DNA from: JAYQPQ01 sp038145405
Lineage (GTDB): Bacteria > Pseudomonadota > Gammaproteobacteria > Pseudomonadales > GM7GCV1
Length of the DNA: 17,041 nt
NCBI GenBank assembly: GCA_038145405.1
Contig: JAYQPQ010000039.1
Span: 1-17,041, forward strand
Reading direction: 5' to 3'
Shown: in pieces, positions 7,546 to 14,464 of the stretch
How the letters are laid out: each line of letters starts with the position of its first letter
How positions within the stretch are numbered: position 1 is the first letter of the stretch
The notes under the pieces: model-generated
Database searches by the model: none
Seen by the model: only the letters and a program-made list of their open reading frames with translations
Told to the model about the DNA's origin: nothing
Translations under genes and position numbers: made by a program

Positions 7546-8598
7546 ATGAGTTACGCCAGACCACAATTTCGTCACCCGAACCTGCCCACCAACCGCATCG
7601 GCCTGACCGAAGCGGCTTATGAGGGCGCCATATCGACCCTGTGTGCCGGCTGCGGCCACGACTCCATCAGCGCCGCCATCGTGCGCGCCTGCTGGGAGCT
7701 GGATCAGCCGCCGCACCTGGTGGCCAAGCTTTCAGGTATTGGTTGTTCATCCAAGTCGCCGACCTATTTCCTGAATCAGGCCCACGGCTTTAATACCGTG
7801 CATGGTCGCATGCCTTCGGTCGCAACCGGCGCGGCAGCGGCCAACCGCGACCTGATCTACTTTGGCGTGTCCGGCGATGGCGACACGGCCTCCATCGGCA
7901 TGGGCCAGTTCGCCCACGTGGTGCGGCGCAATCTCAACATGGTCTATATCGTTGAGAACAACGGCTGCTACGGGCTGACCAAGGGACAGGATTCGGCAAC
8001 CCAGGACCAGGGCTCTCAGAGTCGCAAGGGCGCCCCGAACCCCTTTGAGTCAATCGATCTGGTCGCAGTCGCACTGCAGCTGGGCGCCACTTTTGTAGCG
8101 CGCAGTTTCTCCGGCGACAAGGAGCAACTGGTACCGCTGATCAAGGCCGCTATCAAACATCGCGGATTTGCGCTGCTCGACGTGATCTCGCCCTGCGTCA
8201 CTTTCAACAATCACAACGGCTCCACCAAAAGTTACGACTACACCCGCGACCATGTGGAACCTGGCGTCATCATGGATTTCGTGCCGCTGATGGACGAAAT
8301 TCGCACCAGCTATGAATCGGGCCAGACGCAGGAAGTCACGCTGCACGATGGTTCGGCCATTCACCTGTACAAGGCGGAAAGTGCTTACGATCCTTCGGAT
8401 CGTCGCGAAGCCATCAACAAGGTTCAGGAATACAAGGAAGCTGGCAAAATTTTGACCGGCTTGATCTACCTGGAACCCAATGCCGATGACTTCCACCAGA
8501 TGCTGGGTACCTCGGATACGCCCCTGAACCAGCTGTCCGAACGCGAACTGCTGCCGGGAGCAGATGCCCTGGCCCGCATAAACGCCAGCTTCTGCTAA
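7546..8598 (+). CDS. korB: 2-oxoacid:acceptor oxidoreductase subunit beta (thiamine diphosphate binding)
   Basis: This 350-residue subunit binds the thiamine diphosphate and one [4Fe-4S] cluster of the oxidoreductase. The TPP motif is complete: GDGD at 110-113 followed, after 25 residues from the GDG, by NN at 138-139. All four cysteines expected for the proximal cluster in this family are present: Cys33 and Cys36 in CAGCGHDS, Cys67 in GIGCSS, and Cys217 in SPCVTFNNHNG. The ATG at 7546 follows the alpha stop by 2 bases and has AAGAAGG upstream. It is the last gene of the three-gene operon and ends shortly before an intrinsic terminator. Length fits the beta-subunit family (about 280-350). The substrate cannot be read from the sequence with certainty. 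Confidence 0.92.
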   Translation: MSYARPQFRHPNLPTNRIGLTEAAYEGAISTLCAGCGHDSISAAIVRACWELDQPPHLVAKLSGIGCSSKSPTYFLNQAHGFNTVHGRMPSVATGAAAANRDLIYFGVSGDGDTASIGMGQFAHVVRRNLNMVYIVENNGCYGLTKGQDSATQDQGSQSRKGAPNPFESIDLVAVALQLGATFVARSFSGDKEQLVPLIKAAIKHRGFALLDVISPCVTFNNHNGSTKSYDYTRDHVEPGVIMDFVPLMDEIRTSYESGQTQEVTLHDGSAIHLYKAESAYDPSDRREAINKVQEYKEAGKILTGLIYLEPNADDFHQMLGTSDTPLNQLSERELLPGADALARINASFC

Positions 8599-8611
8599 TC
8601 GGACAGTGGGC

Positions 8612-8638
8612 AAAAAAAGCAGCTTCAGCTGCTTTTTT
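8612..8638 (+). terminator. Rho-independent terminator of the 2-oxoacid oxidoreductase operon
   Basis: A 6-bp stem AGCAGC/GCTGCT (8618-8623 with 8628-8633) closes a TTCA loop and is flanked by A7 on the left and T6 on the right. It lies 13 bases after the beta-subunit stop. The A/T symmetry means it could also act on the opposite strand. Confidence 0.88.
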
Positions 8639-8722
8639 ATGCGTAAAGAAATCCTAAGCGAGCATAAAGCCGAGCCCTGTTTTAGTATGCTCAGCGGCTC
8701 AGAGTTCAGATGGGAATTTTCC

Positions 8723-9460
8723 ATGCGCGCAATTAAGTCATTGGCCGTTGCCAACATCCTTTTCCTGGCCTTCGGCCTGTCCAGCGCCACCCTGGCCCAG
8801 CTCAGCGAAGAGCAGGCCATGGCTGTGGTGAACCACCCCGACCGCACGCCCGATGCCGATCTGGACATGCGCCGCCACCCCGCCCAACTGCTCATCTTTA
8901 CCGGGGTTGAACCCGGCATGCGCGTGGGTGATTTCGATGCTGGCGGAGCCTGGACGACCGAACTCATGGCGCGCGCTGTGGGCGCCGAGGGTGTGGTCTA
9001 CACCCGTACTAACGCCAATCGTCTGGAAGCCTTGCAGCAACGTCTGGCCGTGCCCGGACTGGAGCATGTTATTCCAGTCGGTGCCGACATGACCCAGGCC
9101 TTTCCAGCCGAAGCGACCGACCTGGATATCGTCATCGGACTCTTTGCCTTCCACCATCTGGTTATGCGTCCCGAGGCTGATCGCGCCGCTGCTTACGGCA
9201 GCATCTATAACGCACTCAAGCCGGGTGGCACCCTGATTGTGTCAGACACCCAGGCAGTAGAGGGTGCTCCGGCGTCTGTCGGTGGCACCCTTCATCGCAT
9301 GGATCCAGGCCTGTTGCGCAGCGAGCTAGAGGGCGCTGGTTTTGTCTTCGTAGAGTCCAGCAACCTGCTGTTTAACCCCAATGATCCGCTGGACGTTTCT
9401 GCAAATTCCATTGAAGGAACGCCTACGGGTTTCCTGCAGAAGTACATGAAACCTCAGTAG
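8723..9460 (+). CDS. Exported SAM-dependent methyltransferase-like protein (COG4798 type)
   Basis: The ATG at 8723 has GGGA about 8 bases upstream and gives a 245-residue protein with a typical Sec signal peptide: Lys5, a hydrophobic stretch at 7-19, then ATLA before Gln26. Longer frames to 8606 run through the terminator and were rejected. The mature part resembles the class I methyltransferase fold of COG4798: RHPAQLLIFTGVEPG leads into a variant motif I (VGDFDAGGAW, 68-77), then IVIGLFAFHHL and LKPGGTLIVSD. In standard motif I the line would read D/ExGxGxG; here the glycines are partly replaced, as in related exported members. The function is unknown. A periplasmic location is odd for an enzyme needing SAM, so it may bind something else. 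It lies downstream of the operon terminator and so should have its own promoter. A TAGTAT at 8683-8688 is the best, weak, -10 candidate. Confidence 0.8.
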   Translation: MRAIKSLAVANILFLAFGLSSATLAQLSEEQAMAVVNHPDRTPDADLDMRRHPAQLLIFTGVEPGMRVGDFDAGGAWTTELMARAVGAEGVVYTRTNANRLEALQQRLAVPGLEHVIPVGADMTQAFPAEATDLDIVIGLFAFHHLVMRPEADRAAAYGSIYNALKPGGTLIVSDTQAVEGAPASVGGTLHRMDPGLLRSELEGAGFVFVESSNLLFNPNDPLDVSANSIEGTPTGFLQKYMKPQ

Positions 9461-9472
9461 GCCCCCCTGCAC

Positions 9473-9507
9473 GGCACCCGGTCACCTCTCTATACTGGCC
9501 GGGTGCC
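9473..9507 (+). promoter_or_regulatory. Inverted repeat spanning a -10 element and the start codon of the dioxygenase gene
   Basis: GGCACCCGG (9473-9481) and CCGGGTGCC (9499-9507) are perfect 9-bp inverted arms. Inward pairs T-G, C-G and A-T extend the stem to 12 bp, with an 11-base loop at 9485-9495. A -10-like TATACT (9491-9496) lies across the loop and the inner stem. The GTG start codon of the next gene (9503-9505) lies inside the right arm. No T-run follows, so a classical terminator is unlikely. It may be an operator or an RNA hairpin that hides the start in read-through transcripts. Confidence 0.6.
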
Positions 9508-10312
9508 TCATTCACTACCTGTCTTTTACATTCCCCATGGCGGCGGCCCCTGGCCCTTCGTCGATCTTGGCATCGATCCAGCCGAGCACGCGGCGCTGTA
9601 CCGGTACCTGTCGGAACTAGCCGCAACCCTGCCGCACAAGCCCCAAGGCCTGCTGCTGATCTCGGCCCACTGGGAACGCGCTCATCCGACCTTGATGACG
9701 GCCGAGTACCCGCCACTCTTCTATGATTATTATGGCTTTCCTCCGGCATCCTACGAAATCCAGTGGCCGGCCCCGGGAGCACCCGAGCTGGCCAATCGGG
9801 TGGCAGAGCTGCTGACAGCAAGCGGCTTTCAGGTGGGCGAGGACGCACAGCGCGGGTTTGACCACGGCACCTTTATTCCCATGAAGCTGAGCTTTCCCGA
9901 GGCCGAAATTCCTACCACGCAACTCTCCCTGATTAAGGGCCTCGATCCGAGCGAGCACCTGCGCCTGGGCGAGGCTCTGCGACCCCTGCGCGAGGAAGGT
10001 GTGTTGATCGTTGGCAGTGGCATGAGCTTTCACGATCTGCGTGCTTTCTTTCATCCCCAGGGAGCCAGCCTGTCCAAAATCTTTGACCAGTGGCTGCAAC
10101 AGGTTGCCACTGCCGAACCCGATCAGCGCAACGAAGCCTTGAAGCATTGGTATCAGGCGCCTTCCGCGCGACAGGCACATCCGCGGGAAGAGCACCTGTT
10201 GCCCTTGATGGTAGCGGCCGGAGCCGCCGGCGAAGATCGCGGCGAACTGGACTTCCGTGGCACCTATGGCGGCACCCACATTTCGGCTTTTCGATTTGCA
10301 CATGCGGCCTGA
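9503..10312 (+). CDS. Extradiol ring-cleavage dioxygenase, LigB / 4,5-DOPA dioxygenase type
   Basis: The 269-residue product belongs to the LigB-fold class III extradiol dioxygenases, non-heme iron or zinc proteins close to E. coli YgiD and plant DODA. Candidate metal ligands are His12 (IPHGGGPW) and His56 (SAHWE). His121 (FDHGTF) and His259 (YGGTHISAFRF) are further conserved histidines near the active site. GSGMSFHDLR near residue 172 is also typical. The GTG at 9503 is the only start that keeps the N-terminal HGGGP strand. It has no ribosome site, and a TATACT lies just 6 bases before it, so a leaderless transcript is plausible. The natural substrate is not known; members act on catechol-like compounds. 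It follows the methyltransferase-like gene by 42 bases and is not obviously part of a catabolic cluster. Confidence 0.87.
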   Translation: MPHSLPVFYIPHGGGPWPFVDLGIDPAEHAALYRYLSELAATLPHKPQGLLLISAHWERAHPTLMTAEYPPLFYDYYGFPPASYEIQWPAPGAPELANRVAELLTASGFQVGEDAQRGFDHGTFIPMKLSFPEAEIPTTQLSLIKGLDPSEHLRLGEALRPLREEGVLIVGSGMSFHDLRAFFHPQGASLSKIFDQWLQQVATAEPDQRNEALKHWYQAPSARQAHPREEHLLPLMVAAGAAGEDRGELDFRGTYGGTHISAFRFAHAA

Positions 10313-10347
10313 CCGGCCTGGCTGAGACCGCCCGCCCTCGACAGCAC

Positions 10348-10356
10348 TGATATAAT
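10348..10356 (+). promoter_or_regulatory. Extended -10 promoter for the VOC protein gene
   Basis: TGATATAAT is a consensus TATAAT (10351-10356) preceded by the TGn extension. No good -35 is visible, which is acceptable for extended -10 promoters. The predicted start of transcription would be near 10363, giving a short leader with GGAG at 10374-10377 before the ATG at 10386. Confidence 0.55.
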
Positions 10357-10385
10357 TGCCGCCAGACCAGCCTGGAGACAACCTC

Positions 10386-10763
10386 ATGGCCCTAAAGGGA
10401 TTCAGCCACTACAACCTGCGTGCGTCAGTCGAGTTGATGGACGAGCTGAAAGATTTCTACACGCGCGTAGTGGGTATGCGCGAAGGCGATCGGCCTCCCT
10501 TTAAGAGCGCCGGCTACTGGCTCTATATCGGCGACATCCCGGTGCTGCATCTGGTGGAAACCTTGCCCGGCCAATCTTGCCCCCCCCACGTCAGCAGTAC
10601 CTTTGACCACGTCGCACTGACCTGCTCCGATATCGACGAGATGGAGGCCAAGTTGCGCAGCGCAGGCGTCGAATTCGAGCGCCGCGAAGTCCCCCTGTTG
10701 GGCCATCAACAGCTGTTCTTCAAGGATCCCGCAGGCAACGGCATCGAGTTTATTTTCGACTAG
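10386..10763 (+). CDS. VOC superfamily (glyoxalase/bleomycin resistance/dioxygenase fold) protein
   Basis: This is a 125-residue single-domain VOC protein with two beta-alpha-beta-beta-beta modules. SHYNLRAS near the start supplies His8 at the usual first metal position. VLHLVE near residue 57 supplies another, FDHVALTCSD near 77 begins the second module, and the chain ends FFKDPAGNGIEFIF, where the Glu of IEF is the typical last ligand. The ATG at 10386 has GGAG 8 bases upstream; a longer frame from 10356 would begin before it within the promoter region. The HIT gene starts 5 bases after its stop, so the two are probably cotranscribed. VOC proteins range from glyoxalase I to antibiotic resistance proteins. 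The substrate cannot be told here, and a link to the upstream dioxygenase is only positional. Confidence 0.85.
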   Translation: MALKGFSHYNLRASVELMDELKDFYTRVVGMREGDRPPFKSAGYWLYIGDIPVLHLVETLPGQSCPPHVSSTFDHVALTCSDIDEMEAKLRSAGVEFERREVPLLGHQQLFFKDPAGNGIEFIFD

Positions 10764-10768
10764 GCAAG

Positions 10769-11221
10769 ATGAGCACTGTCATTCACGAACGCGTTGCCCT
10801 GTGTCGCGCCGGTCGCTACGAACCCATGGTCTGCCGCGTCAAATCAGGCTGGGTGGTGATGGGTGAAACCCAATTTCTGCGCGGCTATGCACTGATCTAT
10901 CCGGACCCTGTCGTCGGCCAGCTCAATGAGCTGGATGCCGAGGCGCGCAAGCAGCTCATGTATGACGCATCCATTGTCGGCGACGCATTGCTTGAGCTGA
11001 CCGGGGCCGTTCGCATTAACTACGAAATTCTCGGCAATCTGGCACCTGCCCTGCACATGCACATTTTTCCGCGCTACCGTGATGAAGCCGAGAATTTGCG
11101 CACCAGGCCCGTCTGGTTCTACGACTGGGACGCCGGTCCAACTTTTGACGCCGCGCAGGACGCCGAGCTGGCAGCCGGAATCAGGGACTACTGCGTACGA
11201 CGATTGGGTGTAATCAGCTAG
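10769..11221 (+). CDS. HIT family protein (histidine triad nucleotide hydrolase-like)
   Basis: The 150-residue product has the HIT fold, a family that hydrolyses or transfers nucleotidyl groups (for example Ap4A hydrolases and Hint). The core motif reads PALHMHIFPRY, where His96 and His98 occupy the second (catalytic) and third histidine positions. The first histidine of the triad is replaced by Ala94. INYEILGN about 12 residues earlier is the usual strand with the nucleotide-contacting Asn. The gene starts at the ATG at 10769, 5 bases after the VOC gene, with only a weak ribosome site. The C-terminal region (WFYDWDAGPTF onward) is unlike Hint and resembles a proteobacterial HIT subgroup. The activity is unproven, but retention of the catalytic His argues that it is functional. 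Confidence 0.83.
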   Translation: MSTVIHERVALCRAGRYEPMVCRVKSGWVVMGETQFLRGYALIYPDPVVGQLNELDAEARKQLMYDASIVGDALLELTGAVRINYEILGNLAPALHMHIFPRYRDEAENLRTRPVWFYDWDAGPTFDAAQDAELAAGIRDYCVRRLGVIS

Positions 11222-11273
11222 GCCCTTTGCGGCCCGCCCCAAAAGAAAGCTATCGTTTTCCGTCGCGCATCCC

Positions 11274-11420
11274 TATACTGCGCGCCTGTTGTGGCGCCAT
11301 CCGGTCGGCGTCGCACTTCGCGAACATCTGCCGCCCTTGGTCAGACCCGTCCGAACAAACCTGAAATCACCCCGCCTTGACCGGCCCCGCGCACGCGGGT
11401 AAGCCGGAACTGGAGTAACC
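11274..11420 (+). promoter_or_regulatory. Candidate rhlE promoter element and long 5' leader
   Basis: TATACT at 11274-11279 is a good -10 hexamer, but no clear -35 is visible at 16-18 bases. If used, the rhlE transcript would carry a leader of about 135 bases with no open gene. The leader contains an 8-bp palindrome TGGCGCCA (11292-11299) and a small hairpin with arms CCCGC/GCGGG and loop GCAC (11386-11399). The hairpin sits about 20 bases before the ATG and just upstream of the GGAG ribosome site. Leaders of DEAD-box helicase genes are often regulatory, but this role is inferred. Confidence 0.35.
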
Positions 11421-12734
11421 ATGTCTTTCGCTGAACTCGGCCTGCGAGCCGAACTGCTGCGTGCTATTGCTGCGCAAAATTACACCCAACCGACGCCTAT
11501 CCAGGCGCAGGCCATTCCCGCCATTTTGAGTGGTCGCGACGTGCTCGCCGGCGCGCAGACCGGTACCGGTAAAACCGCTGCCTTCACCTTGCCCATGCTG
11601 GAACTTCTTAGCCAGAACCCGGCCAAACGACCCGGGCTACCACGTGCACTAGTGCTGACGCCCACCCGCGAACTGGCAGCCCAAGTGAAGGCCGATATCG
11701 ACCTTTACGGCGCCAATCTGAAGTTCCGCAATGCGGCGATCTTCGGCGGCGTAAACATCAATCCGCAGAAAGACCTGTTGCGTCGAGGGGTAGATATTCT
11801 GGTCGCCACGCCGGGGCGTCTGCTCGCCCACGTCAGTCAGCGCACGGTAGATCTTTCTTCGGTGGAGATACTGGTACTGGATGAAGCCGACCGCATGCTC
11901 GACATGGGCTTTATTCATGACATACGTAAGGTGATCGCCCGCTTGCCTGCACAACGCCAAAACCTGCTGTTTTCGGCAACCTACTCAAAAGAGATTCGCA
12001 GCCTGGCTGAAGCCATTTTGCAGCAGCCAATTCTGATCGAGGTCGCGCGCCGCAACACCGCTGCGGAAACTGTCGCACAGGAAGCCTACCGCATCGACAA
12101 GAAGGGCAAGCGTGACCTCCTTATCCATCTGATCAATCAGCATCAGTGGTATCAGGTTCTGGTCTTCACGCGCACCAAGCACGGCGCCAATAAACTGAGC
12201 GAGCAGCTCAACCGCGCCGGCCTTGAAGCTGCCGCCATTCATGGCAACAAGAGCCAGGCAGTCCGAACCCAAGCGCTGGCCGGCTTCAAGAACGGCAAAG
12301 TTCGCGTTCTGGTGGCCACCGATATCGCCTCGCGTGGCCTGGATATCGATCGTCTGCCACAGGTGGTCAACTTCGAGCTGCCCACGGTACCGGAAGACTA
12401 CGTACACCGCATCGGCCGCACCGGCCGTGCAGGCGAATCAGGCGCTGCCGTTTCTCTGGTCAGCGACGAAGAACTCAAGCAGCTCAAGGACATACAACGC
12501 CTGATGAAGCGGGATATTCCGCTGATGCCGCTGCCTGCCTTTGAGCGCCGCGCCGAGCCGGCACCTGAAGACATGCCCAGACCCCCGCGCAACACGGCGC
12601 GCGCCAAACCCCGTGGCGACCAGCGTTCCGGGCCGGCAAAGAGAGCGGATGGCGGCTTCGCCAAGCCGGGCAATACGTCGCATCGTCGACCACGTCGACG
12701 CAAGCCGGCACAGCAAGCAAGAGGCAATCGCTAG
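11421..12734 (+). CDS. rhlE: DEAD-box ATP-dependent RNA helicase RhlE
   Basis: This 437-residue protein unwinds or remodels RNA using ATP and is linked in other bacteria to ribosome assembly and RNA decay. The motifs appear in order. SFAELGL and PTPIQAQAIP form the Q motif. AQTGTGKT at 45-52 is the Walker A motif, followed by PTRELA and TPGRLL. DEAD at 154-157 is the Walker B motif, then SAT at 185-187. The second domain has VATDIASRGLDID and HRIGRTGRAG from residue 329. From about residue 375 the tail is rich in Arg, Lys and Pro and lacks a folded domain, as in RhlE. The ATG at 11421 has GGAG 7 bases upstream. yaiI follows 6 bases after its stop, so the two are probably cotranscribed. The RhlE subgroup is assigned from the N-terminal motif and the tail. 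Confidence 0.93.
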   Translation: MSFAELGLRAELLRAIAAQNYTQPTPIQAQAIPAILSGRDVLAGAQTGTGKTAAFTLPMLELLSQNPAKRPGLPRALVLTPTRELAAQVKADIDLYGANLKFRNAAIFGGVNINPQKDLLRRGVDILVATPGRLLAHVSQRTVDLSSVEILVLDEADRMLDMGFIHDIRKVIARLPAQRQNLLFSATYSKEIRSLAEAILQQPILIEVARRNTAAETVAQEAYRIDKKGKRDLLIHLINQHQWYQVLVFTRTKHGANKLSEQLNRAGLEAAAIHGNKSQAVRTQALAGFKNGKVRVLVATDIASRGLDIDRLPQVVNFELPTVPEDYVHRIGRTGRAGESGAAVSLVSDEELKQLKDIQRLMKRDIPLMPLPAFERRAEPAPEDMPRPPRNTARAKPRGDQRSGPAKRADGGFAKPGNTSHRRPRRRKPAQQARGNR

Positions 12735-12740
12735 GTCGAC

Positions 12741-13187
12741 ATGCATATCTGGGTGGATGCCGATGCCTGTCCAGTGGTGATCAGGGATATTCTGTTTCGC
12801 GCTGCGCAGCGCACCGGACTGCCGCTGACACTGGTGGCCAACCAGCCACTGCGTGTGCCTGCGGGAACTTCCGTCCGATTTCTGCAGGTGGAAGCGGGCA
12901 TCGATGTAGCCGACCAGGCAATCGTGCAACGCGTAAATCCCGGCGATCTGGTCATCACCAGCGATATACCCTTGGCATCCGAAGTGATCGCCAAGGGCGG
13001 CCTGGTGCTGACGCCCCGCGGCGTGCGCTTCACCAGGGAAAACATCAGCAGTCGGCTGACCATGCGGGATTTTATGGAAACGCTGCGTGCCAGTGGAATT
13101 CAAAGTGGCGGGCCTGCGGTACTGAATCAGCGCGATCGCATGACCTTTGCCAATCAGCTCGATCGTCTGCTACAAGCCTCGAACTAA
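12741..13187 (+). CDS. yaiI: UPF0178 (YaiI/YqxD) family protein
   Basis: The 148-residue product is a member of the DUF188/UPF0178 family. These proteins have a PIN-like nuclease fold, but their biological role is not established. Diagnostic stretches are IWVDADACPVVIRDIL at the N-terminus, GDLVITSDIPLA at about residues 73-84 and LTPRGVRFT near 93. The Asp residues of DADACP and SDIP are the acidic residues one would expect around a metal. The length matches the family (about 150). It starts 6 bases after rhlE. Its TAA stop (13185-13187) overlaps the TAG stop of the convergent S41 protease gene, leaving no room for a terminator between them. Confidence 0.9.
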   Translation: MHIWVDADACPVVIRDILFRAAQRTGLPLTLVANQPLRVPAGTSVRFLQVEAGIDVADQAIVQRVNPGDLVITSDIPLASEVIAKGGLVLTPRGVRFTRENISSRLTMRDFMETLRASGIQSGGPAVLNQRDRMTFANQLDRLLQASN

Positions 13188-14464
13188 CGCGTTTGGCCCA
13201 AGCGGCTGATGCCCTTGATCAGACTGACGGCGTGCGCCAGCTGAACGTCTTCGATATCGGAAATGCCCTCGACCATACCGAGCAATTCCGGAGTATCAGA
13301 GCCGGCCTGGTCATTTTCCAGATGGCGAAACAGGCTGGCCTCGGATATGGCCGTCGTGTCTGCTCGCCAGGCCACGGTTCCCTCTTCCACCAGGATGTCG
13401 GGGGCGATGCCCTGAGCCTGAATGCCGCGCTCCGATGGCGTGTAATAGCGCGCCGTGGTGAGTTTGATGGAGCGCGTCTCGTCGATGGACACGACATTCT
13501 GCACCGAACCTTTGCCGAAACTGATATCTCCCAGCAACACCGCGCGCTGGTGATCCTGTAGGGCGCCAGCAAAGATTTCAGCGGCCGACGCCGAGCCCCG
13601 GTTGATCAGCACCACCACGGGCATATCCGTCAGCTGTTGTCCTGGCGCAGCGTAGTGAACCGAGTTGAATATCGGCAGCCGTCCGCGCGTTGATACCACC
13701 ACCCCTCCGTCTACCAGAGCGGAAACCACTTCGACAGCGGCTTCCAAAAGTCCTCCCGGATTGTTGCGCAGATCCAGAATCACTCCGCTCACCGGTGCTA
13801 ACGGGTTCTCAAACTGCTCCAGAGCCTGTACAAACTCCTCGGCGGTACCTTGCTGAAAGCGGCCGATGCGAATGTAGCCAACGTCGCCACCGATGGTGCG
13901 CGAGGTAACGCTGACCAGCGCTATCTGCCGATGAACCAGCGTGAGGTCAAAGGTCTCTTCGGTACCTTCGCGAAAAACACTGAGTTCGACAGAGGTGCCA
14001 TCGGCAAGCAGGTCCAGCGCGTCAGCCATCGACCGGCCATGAATGGGTTCGCCGTTGATGCGCACGATAATGTCGCCCGATAGCAGACCGGCTTCGGCTG
14101 CCGGCGAATTGTCTAGGGGCGTGACAATCATCAGATCTCCCTGCTCCATGGCAAGCTCGACGCCGAGGCCGATGTAGCTGCCAGTGGCGGTCTGCTCTAA
14201 GTCCTCGAGTCGCTCGTCGGTCAGGTATTCGGAGTGAGGATCGAGTTGCAGCAACATGCCGCGTACTGCCATGTCAAAAAGCTCTGCATCCTCGATTTCC
14301 TCGACATAAGCCTGGCGAATCTGCTCAAAAACTTGGGCAAAGGCGCGCAGTTCTTCCAACGAGATTTGCGGCGCAGCAGCCTCTTCCTGGGCCTAGCCGG
14401 TGGGCTGGATCAGCAGTGCCGCTGCGGCAAGCAACGAGCCAAGGTACCTAGAACTGTATTTCAT
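13184..14464 (-). pseudogene. ctpA: S41 family C-terminal processing protease (CtpA-type) with an in-frame amber codon in its signal peptide
   Basis: An intact family member would be an exported serine protease that trims periplasmic proteins. An ATG at 14464 follows the envC stop directly (TAG then ATG) and encodes a good signal peptide: Lys2 and Arg6, a hydrophobic stretch at residues 9-19, then PTG. Codon 24 is TAG (14393-14395). The same frame continues as AQEEAAAPQ and runs unbroken to 13184. Counting from that ATG, IRQAYVEEI and LDPHSEYL lie near 49-80. A PDZ domain (SYIGLGVEL, GLLSGDIIVRING) spans about 96-170. The catalytic pair is Ser293 (GSASAAEI) and Lys318 (FGKGSVQ), 25 residues apart as in Prc. 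The stop falls at about the -2 position of the signal-peptidase site (GxA before QE). A TTG at 14359 could restart translation, but without a ribosome site or signal peptide. The break may be a real nonsense mutation or a sequence error. Confidence 0.85.

Noticed and set aside
8050..8967. 305-residue open frame on the minus strand
   Set aside because: It crosses a strong terminator and two real plus-strand genes in antisense and has no family features.
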